In this document: piece after piece, positions 7,847-16,023 of the stretch | Position numbering within the stretch: position 1 is the stretch's first letter | Layout of the letters: each line of letters starts with the position of its first letter | From: Janthinobacterium sp. J1-1 | GTDB taxonomy: Bacteria; Pseudomonadota; Gammaproteobacteria; Burkholderiales; Burkholderiaceae_D | DNA: 64,000 nucleotides | Assembly (NCBI RefSeq): GCF_030944405.1 | Contig: NZ_CP132339.1 | Span: 4,030,001 to 4,094,000 of the forward strand | Direction of reading: 5' to 3' | Notes under the pieces: model-generated | The model's input: only the letters and a program-made list of their open reading frames with translations | What the model was told of the DNA's origin: nothing | Database searches by the model: none | Made by a program: the position numbers and the translations under genes

Positions 7847-7884
7847 CTGCCGCTACTTTCCACTTTTATTGAAAGCCGCTTATC

Positions 7885-9024
7885 GTGAGTGTCCTGCTGA
7901 CCCTGCCCACCTCGAGTGGCGCCGCGCTGTCGATCCGAGCCAAGGCGCTGGTGTTCAACGATCCCCGTTCCGAAGCGCTGCTGGCGCTGGCCACGCATAT
8001 CGCACCGACCGACGCTACCGCCCTGATTATCGGCGAAACCGGCACCGGCAAGGAATTGCTGGCGCGCTATCTGCACACGCACAGCAAGCGCAGCGGCCCG
8101 TTTATCGCCGTCAATTGCGGCGCCTTCAGCGAAACCCTGATCGACGCCGAGCTGTTCGGCCACGAAGCGGGGGCATTCACGGGCGCCACCCAGGCGCGCC
8201 AGGGCTGGTTCGAGGCGGCCAATGGCGGCACCCTGTTCCTCGATGAAATCGGCGACTTGCCGCTGTCGATGCAGGTCAAGCTGCTGCGCGTGATACAGGA
8301 GCGGCAGATCGTGCGCCTGGGATCGCGCCGCACCACGCCGCTCGACGTGCGCCTGGTGGCCGCCACCAATATCGACCTGTACGACGCGGTGCAGGCCGGG
8401 CGCTTCCGGGCCGACCTGTATTACCGGCTCGGCGTGGCCACGTTGGCCCTGCCGCCGCTGTATGCGCGCCAGGGCGATATCCTGCCGCTGGCCCAGCACT
8501 TCATGAAATACTATGCCGAGCGCCTGAAGATCGCCGATATCGTTATCGACGAGGCGGCGCGCCAGGTGCTGCTGGACTATGGCTGGCCCGGCAATATCCG
8601 CGAACTGGAAAACACGATTCACTACGCGATGATCGTCTGCCGCGATGGCGTGCTGCGCGCCGAAGACTTGCGCCTGGGGCGCCAGCCGGCCGCCACGCGC
8701 GCGCTGGCGCAGGTCCACCCCTTGCCGCTGCGCGAGCCGGAGACTCACATACCTGTGCCGGTACAGGAAGTGGTAGAACCGGTCGAAGCTGGCCTGCAGC
8801 AGCAACTGCGCACCATCCTCGAAGCGCTGCTCGACGCCGGCGAGGATGCCGCCTTCGACCAGATCGAGGCGGCCGTGACGGGCGCCGCGCTGGCGATCGC
8901 GCACAACAACCAGACGCAGACGGCGCGCCTGCTGGGCATTTCGCGCAACGTGCTGCGCACCCTGCTCAAGCGCCACCATTTTTCCGGTGGCGAGCAGGAA
9001 GCCGGCGAGGCCTGCACCGCCTGA
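7885..9024 (+). CDS. Sigma-54-dependent activator without N-terminal sensory domain (SfnR-like)
   Basis: Protein of 379 residues, an AAA+ enhancer-binding activator for RpoN polymerase. The Walker A motif GETGTGKE starts at residue 50, the sigma-54 contact loop GAFTGA is at 96-101, Walker [11 protein letters not shown] at 114-123, and a Fis-type HTH ([19 protein letters not shown]) ends the protein. There are only about 25 residues before the AAA+ domain, so no receiver, PAS or GAF input exists. Activity would be set by expression level, as for SfnR of Pseudomonas, which drives sulfone/sulfur-starvation genes. The start is a GTG. Three sigma-54 promoters lie within 8 kb on either side, which makes it their likely activator. 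The assignment to the SfnR type is an inference. Confidence 0.88.
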   Translation: MSVLLTLPTSSGAALSIRAKALVFNDPRSEALLALATHIAPTDATALIIGETGTGKELLARYLHTHSKRSGPFIAVNCGAFSETLIDAELFGHEAGAFTGATQARQGWFEAANGGTLFLDEIGDLPLSMQVKLLRVIQERQIVRLGSRRTTPLDVRLVAATNIDLYDAVQAGRFRADLYYRLGVATLALPPLYARQGDILPLAQHFMKYYAERLKIADIVIDEAARQVLLDYGWPGNIRELENTIHYAMIVCRDGVLRAEDLRLGRQPAATRALAQVHPLPLREPETHIPVPVQEVVEPVEAGLQQQLRTILEALLDAGEDAAFDQIEAAVTGAALAIAHNNQTQTARLLGISRNVLRTLLKRHHFSGGEQEAGEACTA

Positions 9025-9037
9025 GCACATGGCTTGC

Positions 9038-10258
9038 TTATTGTCGTGCTCGGGCATATGTAAACGCGCCTAGTGCGTGATCGAGATCGGCGATCAGGTC
9101 CCCCACCGATTCCAGCCCCACGTGCAGGCGGATGATCTGCCGTTTCGGATCGAGCGGCTGGAACGTGCGTGTCGCATGCGGCAGCTTGACCAGGCTCTCG
9201 TAGCCGCCCCAGCTTGCGCCCATGGCGAACAGCCGCAGGTGGTCGAGAAAGGTATTGAGCACCTGCGGTGCCGTTGCCGGCAATTCGAATGAAAATAACC
9301 CCGACGATCCCGTGAAATCGCGCTTCCACACGGCGTGGCCCGGATGGTGCTCGAACGCCGGGTGGCGCACGCCGATTACCGCTTCGTGGCGCGACAGCCA
9401 TTCGGCCACCTCGATCGCCGAGCGCTCGTGGCGATCCAGCCGCACGCCCAGGGTGCGCAGGCCGCGCAGCGCCAGGTAGGCGTCGTCGGGGCCGGCGATA
9501 TAGCCCAGGCCGCGCACGGTGGAGCGCACGTCGCTGTAAATCTCCTTGCGCGTGACGATCAGGCCCAGCATGGCGTCCGAATGGCCGACCAGGTATTTGG
9601 TGGCCGCGTGCAGCGAGATATCGACGCCGTGCTCGAACGGCTTGAAGAAATAGGGCGTGGCCCAGGTATTATCGAACAGCACCAGCGCGCCATGGGCATG
9701 GGCCACTTCGGCGATGCGCGGCACGTCCTGCACTTCGAAGGTGTCGGAACCCGGTGCTTCCAGGTAGACCACGCGCGTGTTCTTGCGGATATGCAGCGCC
9801 AGGTTGTCGACATCGAGAGGATCGAAAAAGCTGGTGTCGATGCCGTAGCGGGTCAGCACGTTGAGGAACACATTGCGCGCGCTGGGGTAGACGTTGTCGG
9901 TCACCAGGATATGGTCGCCCGACTTTGCCACGGCCAGCACGGCGCCGACAATCGCGGCCAGGCCCGAGGGCATGATCAGGCCGCGATAGCCGCCTTCCAG
10001 TTCCGCCACCGCGTCTTCGAAGGCCACCGTGGTGGGGTTGCCCAGGCGGCCGTACATGGTGCCGCGATAAGACGGATCTTGCGCCAGCTGGCGCTGCGCC
10101 TCTAGGCTGGCCGTGTCGGGCCAGATAAAGGTCGAGGCGCGATAAATCGGCGTGTTGACCGTGCCGCCGTGTGCGGCCGGGTCGCGCCCCACATGGCCCA
10201 GGCGGGTGGCGAAACTGTGATCGCGGCTGGCGCCGCCTGCGTGCTTGTCACTGCTCAT
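9038..10258 (-). CDS. metC: Cystathionine beta-lyase / trans-sulfuration PLP enzyme
   Basis: Protein of 406 residues of the Cys/Met metabolism PLP family. The PLP lysine is K221 in ATKYLVGHSD, the SGLAAI and YLEAPGS motifs are typical of MetC-type beta-lyases, and the YGRLGNPT loop binds cofactor phosphate from the partner subunit. It would cleave a C-S bond of cystathionine or another S-substituted cysteine, giving a thiol, pyruvate and ammonia. Its ATG overlaps the stop of the upstream ABC ATPase gene (TAATG), so it is the last gene of the six-gene sigma-54 operon. This position suggests that it processes the imported compound rather than serving methionine synthesis. It ends 13 bp from the convergent activator gene. 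Confidence 0.85.
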   Translation of the reverse strand: MSSDKHAGGASRDHSFATRLGHVGRDPAAHGGTVNTPIYRASTFIWPDTASLEAQRQLAQDPSYRGTMYGRLGNPTTVAFEDAVAELEGGYRGLIMPSGLAAIVGAVLAVAKSGDHILVTDNVYPSARNVFLNVLTRYGIDTSFFDPLDVDNLALHIRKNTRVVYLEAPGSDTFEVQDVPRIAEVAHAHGALVLFDNTWATPYFFKPFEHGVDISLHAATKYLVGHSDAMLGLIVTRKEIYSDVRSTVRGLGYIAGPDDAYLALRGLRTLGVRLDRHERSAIEVAEWLSRHEAVIGVRHPAFEHHPGHAVWKRDFTGSSGLFSFELPATAPQVLNTFLDHLRLFAMGASWGGYESLVKLPHATRTFQPLDPKRQIIRLHVGLESVGDLIADLDHALGAFTYARARQ

Positions 10259-11007
10259 TACAAAACCCTTTCTAAAAATGCGCGCGTGCGGCTGTCGCGC
10301 GGCGCGGTAAAAATATGCTCGGGCGTGCCCGATTCGACGATGCGTCCGCCGTCCGTGAAGTGGACGACGTCGGCGATTTCGCGCGCGAAGCGCATTTCGT
10401 GCGTGACGATCAAACAGGTGACGCCGCTGGCGGCCACGTCGCGGATGGTGGTCAGCACCTCCTTGACGGTTTCCGGGTCCAGCGCGGCCGTCACTTCGTC
10501 GAACATCATCACGCGCGGCTGCATCGCCAGGCTGCGGGCAATCGCCACGCGCTGCTGCTGGCCGCCGGACAGCTGGCCCGGGTAAGCGTGCTCCTTGCCG
10601 GTCAGCTTGACCTTGGCCAGCAGGGCGCGGGCGCGCTCTTCGGCCGGTCCCCGTTCTTCCTTGAGCACCGTCAGCGGCGCCAGGGTGATGTTGTCCAGCA
10701 CGGACAAATGCGGGAACAGGTTGTAGCTCTGGAAGATCATGCCGACCTGGCGGCGCAGTTTCAGCAGGTCCGGCGCGGCGTCCGTCACGCGGATGCCGCA
10801 CACGTCGATGGTGCCGCTGTCGACGCCGGCCAGCGCGTTGATGGTGCGCAGCAGGGTGGACTTGCCGGAACCGGAAGGGCCGATCAGGCAGGCGATCTCG
10901 GACTGGCGCACGTCGAGCGACACGCCATTGAGCACGGTGTGGCTGCCGTAGGACTTGACCAGGTCGCGGATCACGATCTGGTGTTCGCCGGTGGATGACT
11001 GGCTCAT
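10258..11007 (-). CDS. Polar amino acid ABC transporter ATP-binding protein
   Basis: ATPase of 249 residues. Walker A GPSGSGKST, the Q-loop region with FQSYNLFPH, signature LSGGQQQR and Walker B VMMFDEVTAALD are all intact. The sequence is of the GlnQ/TcyN type that energises uptake of polar amino acids. The ATG at 11007 overlaps the stop of the permease gene (ATGA), which decides the start. Its own stop overlaps the metC start. With two permeases and a periplasmic binding protein immediately upstream it forms a complete importer. The linked C-S lyase suggests cystine or S-substituted cysteine as cargo. Confidence 0.92.
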   Translation of the reverse strand: MSQSSTGEHQIVIRDLVKSYGSHTVLNGVSLDVRQSEIACLIGPSGSGKSTLLRTINALAGVDSGTIDVCGIRVTDAAPDLLKLRRQVGMIFQSYNLFPHLSVLDNITLAPLTVLKEERGPAEERARALLAKVKLTGKEHAYPGQLSGGQQQRVAIARSLAMQPRVMMFDEVTAALDPETVKEVLTTIRDVAASGVTCLIVTHEMRFAREIADVVHFTDGGRIVESGTPEHIFTAPRDSRTRAFLERVL

Positions 11008-11792
11008 TCTTTCACGCTCCATTTTTTTTCAAGACGGCGCGACAGGCGCGAAATCGGATAGATATAGACAAAGAACACGATGAAGGTATAGGCGTGGGCC
11101 GGCAGCAGCAGGTCGGGCCGGGTTTCGCCGGCCAGGCGCAGGCCGACCGAGGTCATCAGCTCTTCCACGCCGAGGATATTGGCCAGCGAGGTGGACAAGG
11201 TCACGATGCAGTACAAGCTCATCCACGGTGGCGTCATGCTGCGCAGCGCCTGCGGCAACACCACCTTGCGCAATATCTGGCGGCGGTCCAGGCCCAGGGC
11301 GGTGGCCGCTTCCCATTGCTGCAGCGGGATCGAGCGTATGCCGCCGCGCACGATCTCGGACATATAGCCCGAGGCGGGCACGCCGATGCCGATGGCCGCC
11401 TTCAGCCAGTCGGGCAGGAAGAGGTATTCGCCGAACACCTTGATTTCATACGGCACCAGGTACATCAGGTAAAACACCGCCACCAGCCACGGCGCATTGC
11501 GCAGCACCAGGGTGAGCTGGCGCGCCACGGCCGCGCGGCGGCGGTGCGGCGAGCATTGCACGATGCCCAGCACGGTGCCGCCCGCAGTGGCAAAGGCAAT
11601 TGCCACCAGGCCCATGACGATATTCAGCACGAAGCTGGACAGCAGGCCCGGCGTCCAGGCCACCAGGTAGCTTATCGGTTCGCGGTAGCGGTCATGCGTC
11701 CAGGCGGCCAGCGCCAGCAGCGCCGCCCAGCGCGCCCAGCGCCACAGTCCGGAGGCGCCGTTGCCATTGGTGGTGGTCAGGCGGGCGCTCAT
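11004..11792 (-). CDS. Polar amino acid ABC transporter permease 2
   Basis: Inner-membrane permease of 262 residues of the His/Glu/Gln/Arg transporter class. It has an N-terminal membrane helix, then the MetI-like core. The EAA loop is visible as QWEAATALGLDRRQILRKVVLPQA, the contact point for the ATPase. The start ATG overlaps the stop of the other permease gene (ATGA), and its own stop overlaps the ATPase start. It would pair with the preceding permease as a heterodimer. Nothing indicates truncation. Confidence 0.9.
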   Translation of the reverse strand: MSARLTTTNGNGASGLWRWARWAALLALAAWTHDRYREPISYLVAWTPGLLSSFVLNIVMGLVAIAFATAGGTVLGIVQCSPHRRRAAVARQLTLVLRNAPWLVAVFYLMYLVPYEIKVFGEYLFLPDWLKAAIGIGVPASGYMSEIVRGGIRSIPLQQWEAATALGLDRRQILRKVVLPQALRSMTPPWMSLYCIVTLSTSLANILGVEELMTSVGLRLAGETRPDLLLPAHAYTFIVFFVYIYPISRLSRRLEKKWSVKE

Positions 11793-12550
11793 GCGGCCAC
11801 GCTCCCTGGCAGCTGCAGCCGGCGTTCGATGGCGCGCATGCCGGCCGATACGCCGCCGATCAGCAGCAGATAGGTGACCAGCAGGATCTGTATCATCACC
11901 GGCACATTGAAGCTGTCGGACCAGATGCGGTTGCAGGCATAGGTCAGTTCGGGCACGGCGATGGCGAACGCCACCGAGGTCGCCTTGATGGTCTGGGCGA
12001 TGCTGTTCGACAGGGCCGGCAAGCTGTGGCGCAGGGCCAGCGGCGCGATCACCTGGCGGAAGATCTGCAGCCGGCTCAGGCCCAGCGCTTCGGCCGCTTC
12101 GACCGTGGCGCGCGGCACGGCGTCGATGCTGCCGCGCAGCGCCTCGATCTGGAAGGCGCCCGAATGCAGGCCCAGCACGATCACGGCCCAGCCGAAGCTG
12201 CCCAGCAGGCGCACCTGTTCGCCGTGCTCGTTGACCACCATCGGCAGCAGCGAGCCGACGCCGAAAAAGAAGAAATACATTTGCGCCAGCAGCGGCGTGT
12301 TGCGGAACACCTCGACATAGGCATTGATCGCTTTCTGGCCGGCGGCAAAGCGGGAACCTTTTACGGCCGCACCGGTCACGCCGATGGCCAGCGACAGCGC
12401 CACGGCCAGCACGGCCAGCGCCAGCGTCAATCCAAGACCGAGCAGGAAGCGCCGTCCGTCGGCCGGGTCCCATAGTATGGTCAGGTTCAGGCCGTGTTCG
12501 ATCAGCCATTCCCTGGCCGCGCCGCCTTCCGGAAAAAAACCTGCGCTCAT
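11789..12550 (-). CDS. Polar amino acid ABC transporter permease 1
   Basis: Inner-membrane permease of 253 residues, a paralogue of the following permease. Membrane segments begin near residue 35 (LGLGLTLALAVLAVALSLAI). The EAA loop reads VEAAEALGLSRLQIFRQVIAPLA. The ATG at 12550 overlaps the binding-protein stop (ATGA), fixing the start. Order in the operon is TonB receptor, binding protein, this permease, second permease, ATPase, MetC-like lyase. Confidence 0.9.
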   Translation of the reverse strand: MSAGFFPEGGAAREWLIEHGLNLTILWDPADGRRFLLGLGLTLALAVLAVALSLAIGVTGAAVKGSRFAAGQKAINAYVEVFRNTPLLAQMYFFFFGVGSLLPMVVNEHGEQVRLLGSFGWAVIVLGLHSGAFQIEALRGSIDAVPRATVEAAEALGLSRLQIFRQVIAPLALRHSLPALSNSIAQTIKATSVAFAIAVPELTYACNRIWSDSFNVPVMIQILLVTYLLLIGGVSAGMRAIERRLQLPGSVAA

Positions 12551-13386
12551 CGTGCGCTGACCTTCACCGCGTAGCGCTCGGCCATCTGCTGCGCCCACAC
12601 ATTCGGCGGCAGCTGGTACTTGTGTTCCAGGCCGATGATAAAGCGCTCGCGGTGCCAGCGTTCGACGATGCTGCCCAGCAGCTGCTTGAGTTCCGGTTCG
12701 TTCTTTTTCAGCGCCACGCCCCAGGGCAGGCGCTCGTCGCCGATCAGCTTGAGTTCGAAGCCGCTCCAGCTATGGTTGTCTTCCTTGATCTTGGCATACC
12801 CCGTATCGTCGCCGATCGAGGCCACGCAGCGCCCGTCGGCCACCGCCTTGTGCACTTCCGCAAAGCCGGGGAAGGCGGCGATCTTCAGGCCCTTGGCTTC
12901 GTAGGGGCGCACCCACACCGACGCGGCCGGCGCGCAGACGGTCTTGCCCTGCAGGTCGGCCCAGCTTTCGATGCGCGTGCTTTTCAGCGCGAACACGGCC
13001 GCCGCCGCGCTGTAGAAGCCGGGCGAGGCGAAATCGATCTCGCGCCGCCGCTCGGGCGTATCGAGCAAAGACGTCACCATGAAGTCGCAGCGGCCCTGCT
13101 TGACGAAGATGATGCGGTTGACCGGCGTGATGCGCACCAGGTTCAGTTTCAAGGGCTTGCCCACGGCCGCGCCCACGCGCTGGTGCAGGTCGACGATCAG
13201 GTCCCAGGTCAGGCCGGCCGGCTTGCCCGCCTGGTCCAGGTAGGCGAAGCCGGGCGACTCGAAGCCTCCGTAGCAGACCGACAATTGTCCCCGGTCCTTG
13301 ATCTTGTCCAGCGCCGTGTCGGCGCGGGCCGGCGTGGCCGCGAGCAGCAAAGACAAGGCGATGGAAATGGCGAGTGGTGATTGCAT
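12547..13386 (-). CDS. Periplasmic amino-acid-binding protein of the ABC importer
   Basis: Protein of 279 residues with a clear Sec signal peptide (about 1-22, cleavage after ARA), then the SBP_bac_3 fold: GQLSVCYGGFESPGFAY for the first strand and ligand loop, and the V-D-L-H-Q-R segment. It would capture the amino acid in the periplasm and deliver it to the two permeases. A GAGGAG site precedes the ATG. The gene follows the TonB receptor after a 23 bp gap, so ligand may pass from outer-membrane receptor to this protein. Specificity is not readable; cystine or another organosulfur amino acid is inferred from the metC neighbour. Confidence 0.9.
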   Translation of the reverse strand: MQSPLAISIALSLLLAATPARADTALDKIKDRGQLSVCYGGFESPGFAYLDQAGKPAGLTWDLIVDLHQRVGAAVGKPLKLNLVRITPVNRIIFVKQGRCDFMVTSLLDTPERRREIDFASPGFYSAAAAVFALKSTRIESWADLQGKTVCAPAASVWVRPYEAKGLKIAAFPGFAEVHKAVADGRCVASIGDDTGYAKIKEDNHSWSGFELKLIGDERLPWGVALKKNEPELKQLLGSIVERWHRERFIIGLEHKYQLPPNVWAQQMAERYAVKVSAR

Positions 13387-13409
13387 GTCGAAACTCCTCT
13401 AATGGAACA

Positions 13410-15869
13410 TCAGAACGCGGTGGCCAGGCGCAGCGAGTAATAGGTGCCGAAGGCGCCGACCGGGGCCTGGCTGGAAGGATAGACATAGCGGCCGCCGGCC
13501 AGGCGCAGTTCCGGGCGCGTCTTGTCCGGGTAGGAATCGAACAGGTTGTTGGCGCCGAAGGTGATGCTGGTATGGCGGCCCAGCTTGTAGGCCAGGGTCA
13601 GGTCGGTCACCCATTGCGCGCCGAATACCTGGTCCAGCGCCGGGTTGTTGCCCGTGTCGACCACCGTGAACTTGCCGTAGCGCGCTTCCGTCACGCCGAC
13701 CGTCCAGTCGCCGACGGCATAGCGGCCCGTCAGGCGCAAGGTCGAACGGGGCGAGTACGACTCGATATTGCCGCGCGTGGTGCGGCCCACCAGCGCCAGG
13801 CCGCTGCCGGCCAGCTGGCCCGAGTTGTCCTTCACGCCCGTGATCTTGGTCACGCCGTAGTTGTAGCCCAGGCCCAGGTCCAGGTTGCCGTAGCCTTGCA
13901 ACGCCAGGCGGTGATTGCCCACCACATCCACGCCGCGCGTGCGGGTGTCGAGCGCGTTGACAAAGAAGGAGGCGCCGCTGACACCCGCGAAGCCCGCCTC
14001 GCGCAGCAGCCGCTCGACCAGCGCGCCGCTGAGGGTTTCGGACAAGGTGATGCGGTCGCGGATGGCGATCTGGTAGGCGTCGATGGTCAGCGAGGTATTT
14101 TTCGCCGGCTGGAACACCAGGCCGGTGGAAAAGTTGACCGATTTTTCGGGTTTCAGCGCGGTGGCGCCCAGGGCCCGCGCGGCCGGGTGGTCGACCGGGA
14201 AATTGCGCACGTCGAACGGCTCGCCGGCGCGGAAGGTGGTTTGCGTGGACGACAGGTTGGCCTGGCCCAGCGACGGCGCGCGGTAGCCATTGCTGGCCGT
14301 GGCGCGCAAGGCAACCGTGGGCGTAAAGTCGTAGCGCAGCGACAGCTTGCCGTTCCAGGTATTGCCGAAGTCCGAATAATGCTCGGCGCGGGCGGTGGCG
14401 CCCCACTGGAATTTCTCGGTCAGCTGGTTTTCCAGGCCCGCATATACGCCTTGCACGCTGCGCGTGAGGCTGCCCGCGTCGTCGGGACGGTAGCCGGGGA
14501 AACCCTGGGCGCCGGCCGGCGCGCGCGCACCCGCGCTGGGGCCGTCAAGAATCGGCACGGTGCCGGCGATCCACGACGCCTCGTCGCCCGCGTCGATCGA
14601 GAATTTCTCATGCCGCAAGGCCGCGCCGGCCGACACCACCAGCGGCTCGGTGGAAAAGCCGACGGCGGCGTTGCGCACATAGTCGAGCGTGAGATTGGTC
14701 TGGGTGTTTTTCATGCCGCCCGCATAAAAGCTGCGCGGGCTGGCCGCGCCCAGGCTGGCGTTGATGGAATCGGGCACGTCGAACTTGATGCGGTTGCCGC
14801 CATGATTGACGCCCAGGTCGAATTGGCCCGTCTTGTCGTTACCGTAGCGCAGGCCGGCATTCAGTGCGCCATCGTTCGAAGTGGTATTCAATAGCGGCAG
14901 GAAGCCGTCGGGAAACAGCGAGCGCACCGTGCCGTTGTCGTTGGGACGGCGGAACAGCCCCTGCGAGCGGCCCAGGCGGTGGCCCACGTTGCCGAACACA
15001 TAGGCGCGCAATTCCGGCGCCAGGCCCCATTCGGCATTGAGCACGCCGTTGTATTCTTCCAGCGCGGGCGAGCCCACCAGCCATTCGCGCCTGGCCGCGC
15101 CCGAGGTTTCGCGCGGGTCGTTGGCAAAGTAGAACTGGCGCGTATCGGCCCCTTCGCGCAAGGTGGTGCGCTGGGTGTTGATGGCTTCGCCGGCCACCGT
15201 CAAAAAGCCGTCGCCGGGCAGGGCAAAGCCGGCCGAGCCGCTGGCGCTCTTGGAAAAGCCGTCGCCTTCGGCAAACTTGCCTACCTGGACCGCCGCAGCG
15301 CCACCCGCATCCTGGCTTTTCAGCACGATATTGATCACGCCTGCAATCGCATCGGAACCATATTGGGCGGCCGCGCCATCGCGCAGGATTTCCACCCGGT
15401 CGATGGCGGCCAGCGGGATCTTGGCCAGGTCGAACGCCTGCGCACCACGGCCCAGGCCACTCTTGTTATTGACAAAGGCCGACAAATGCGCCCGCTTGCC
15501 GTTGATCAAAACCAGGGTCTGCGACGGCGCCAGGCCACGCAGGGCGGCCGGCCGCACGGTGGCCACGCCATCGGAACCGGCCGTCACATTGTATTGAAAC
15601 GAGGGCGCCAGCGCCTGCAGTGCCTGGTTCAGATTGACGGCGCCCGTTTCGGCCAGCTGCCGCGTCGAATACACATCGACCGGCGCCTGGCTGCTCAGCT
15701 CCGTGGTATTGGCCCGGCGGGTGCCGATTACCACCACATTGCCGGCGGCGGCGGCCGCACCGGCCAGCGCCTCTGCGCCGGACGCGCCGCCGTCCTGGGC
15801 CTGGGCGGGCGCCAGGAAAGCGGTCAGCAGTGGAAGGAAAACAAAATTGCGCGATGAAGGAGATGGCAT
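13410..15869 (-). CDS. TonB-dependent outer-membrane receptor
   Basis: Outer-membrane receptor of 819 residues. A signal peptide (about 1-24, ending AQA) is followed by a short linker and TonB-box-like VVVIGTR. The plug domain (about 55-180) has the VEILRDGAAAQYGSDAIAGVINIVL motif region, and a 22-strand barrel ends in the aromatic C-terminus RLATAF. It would pull a compound across the outer membrane using TonB energy. It is the first gene of the sigma-54 operon that continues with an amino-acid ABC importer and a C-S lyase. TonB receptors are usually tied to iron or B12, so this association points to a scarce organosulfur compound. The ligand is unknown. Confidence 0.9.
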   Translation of the reverse strand: MPSPSSRNFVFLPLLTAFLAPAQAQDGGASGAEALAGAAAAAGNVVVIGTRRANTTELSSQAPVDVYSTRQLAETGAVNLNQALQALAPSFQYNVTAGSDGVATVRPAALRGLAPSQTLVLINGKRAHLSAFVNNKSGLGRGAQAFDLAKIPLAAIDRVEILRDGAAAQYGSDAIAGVINIVLKSQDAGGAAAVQVGKFAEGDGFSKSASGSAGFALPGDGFLTVAGEAINTQRTTLREGADTRQFYFANDPRETSGAARREWLVGSPALEEYNGVLNAEWGLAPELRAYVFGNVGHRLGRSQGLFRRPNDNGTVRSLFPDGFLPLLNTTSNDGALNAGLRYGNDKTGQFDLGVNHGGNRIKFDVPDSINASLGAASPRSFYAGGMKNTQTNLTLDYVRNAAVGFSTEPLVVSAGAALRHEKFSIDAGDEASWIAGTVPILDGPSAGARAPAGAQGFPGYRPDDAGSLTRSVQGVYAGLENQLTEKFQWGATARAEHYSDFGNTWNGKLSLRYDFTPTVALRATASNGYRAPSLGQANLSSTQTTFRAGEPFDVRNFPVDHPAARALGATALKPEKSVNFSTGLVFQPAKNTSLTIDAYQIAIRDRITLSETLSGALVERLLREAGFAGVSGASFFVNALDTRTRGVDVVGNHRLALQGYGNLDLGLGYNYGVTKITGVKDNSGQLAGSGLALVGRTTRGNIESYSPRSTLRLTGRYAVGDWTVGVTEARYGKFTVVDTGNNPALDQVFGAQWVTDLTLAYKLGRHTSITFGANNLFDSYPDKTRPELRLAGGRYVYPSSQAPVGAFGTYYSLRLATAF

Positions 15870-15908
15870 GGCGGGGTCGTTCCTGATAGTGAGAATATCC
15901 TCCTTATC

Positions 15909-15924
15909 AGCACGATGTGTGCCA
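15909..15924 (-). promoter_or_regulatory. Sigma-54 promoter of the TonB receptor/ABC/metC operon
   Basis: On the minus strand TGGCACACATCGTGCT has the TGGCAC -24 element and a TGC -12 element, with GG and GC exactly 10 bases apart. The expected start point is near 15897, about 28 nt before the ATG at 15869. Confidence 0.82.
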
Positions 15925-16003
15925 TGCGTTTTTCAGCTGAAAAGCGGCTCTTTCACCATAAAACTGGTCAAAATCCACCGCTGCGCGCGCTGCCAGGCGC
16001 GGC

Positions 16004-16023
16004 GCCGTTGCGATTTCAACGGC
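16004..16023. promoter_or_regulatory. Candidate activator site (UAS) upstream of the TonB receptor operon
   Basis: GCCGTTGCGATTTCAACGGC is a dyad with 7 bp arms (GCCGTTG/CAACGGC) about 80 bp upstream of the -24 element. It overlaps the stop codon of the MFS gene. It is related to the sites at 7007-7025 and 3957-3973. The spacing fits a sigma-54 enhancer. Confidence 0.5.

Noticed and set aside
7737..7884. Sigma-54 promoter in front of the activator gene
   Set aside because: No GG-N10-GC element was found there on the plus strand; only the CTTTAG dyads are evident.
9038..10801. Upstream extension of the metC frame to 587 codons
   Set aside because: The extra part is the ABC ATPase gene read in another frame; the real start at 10258 is coupled to the ATPase stop.
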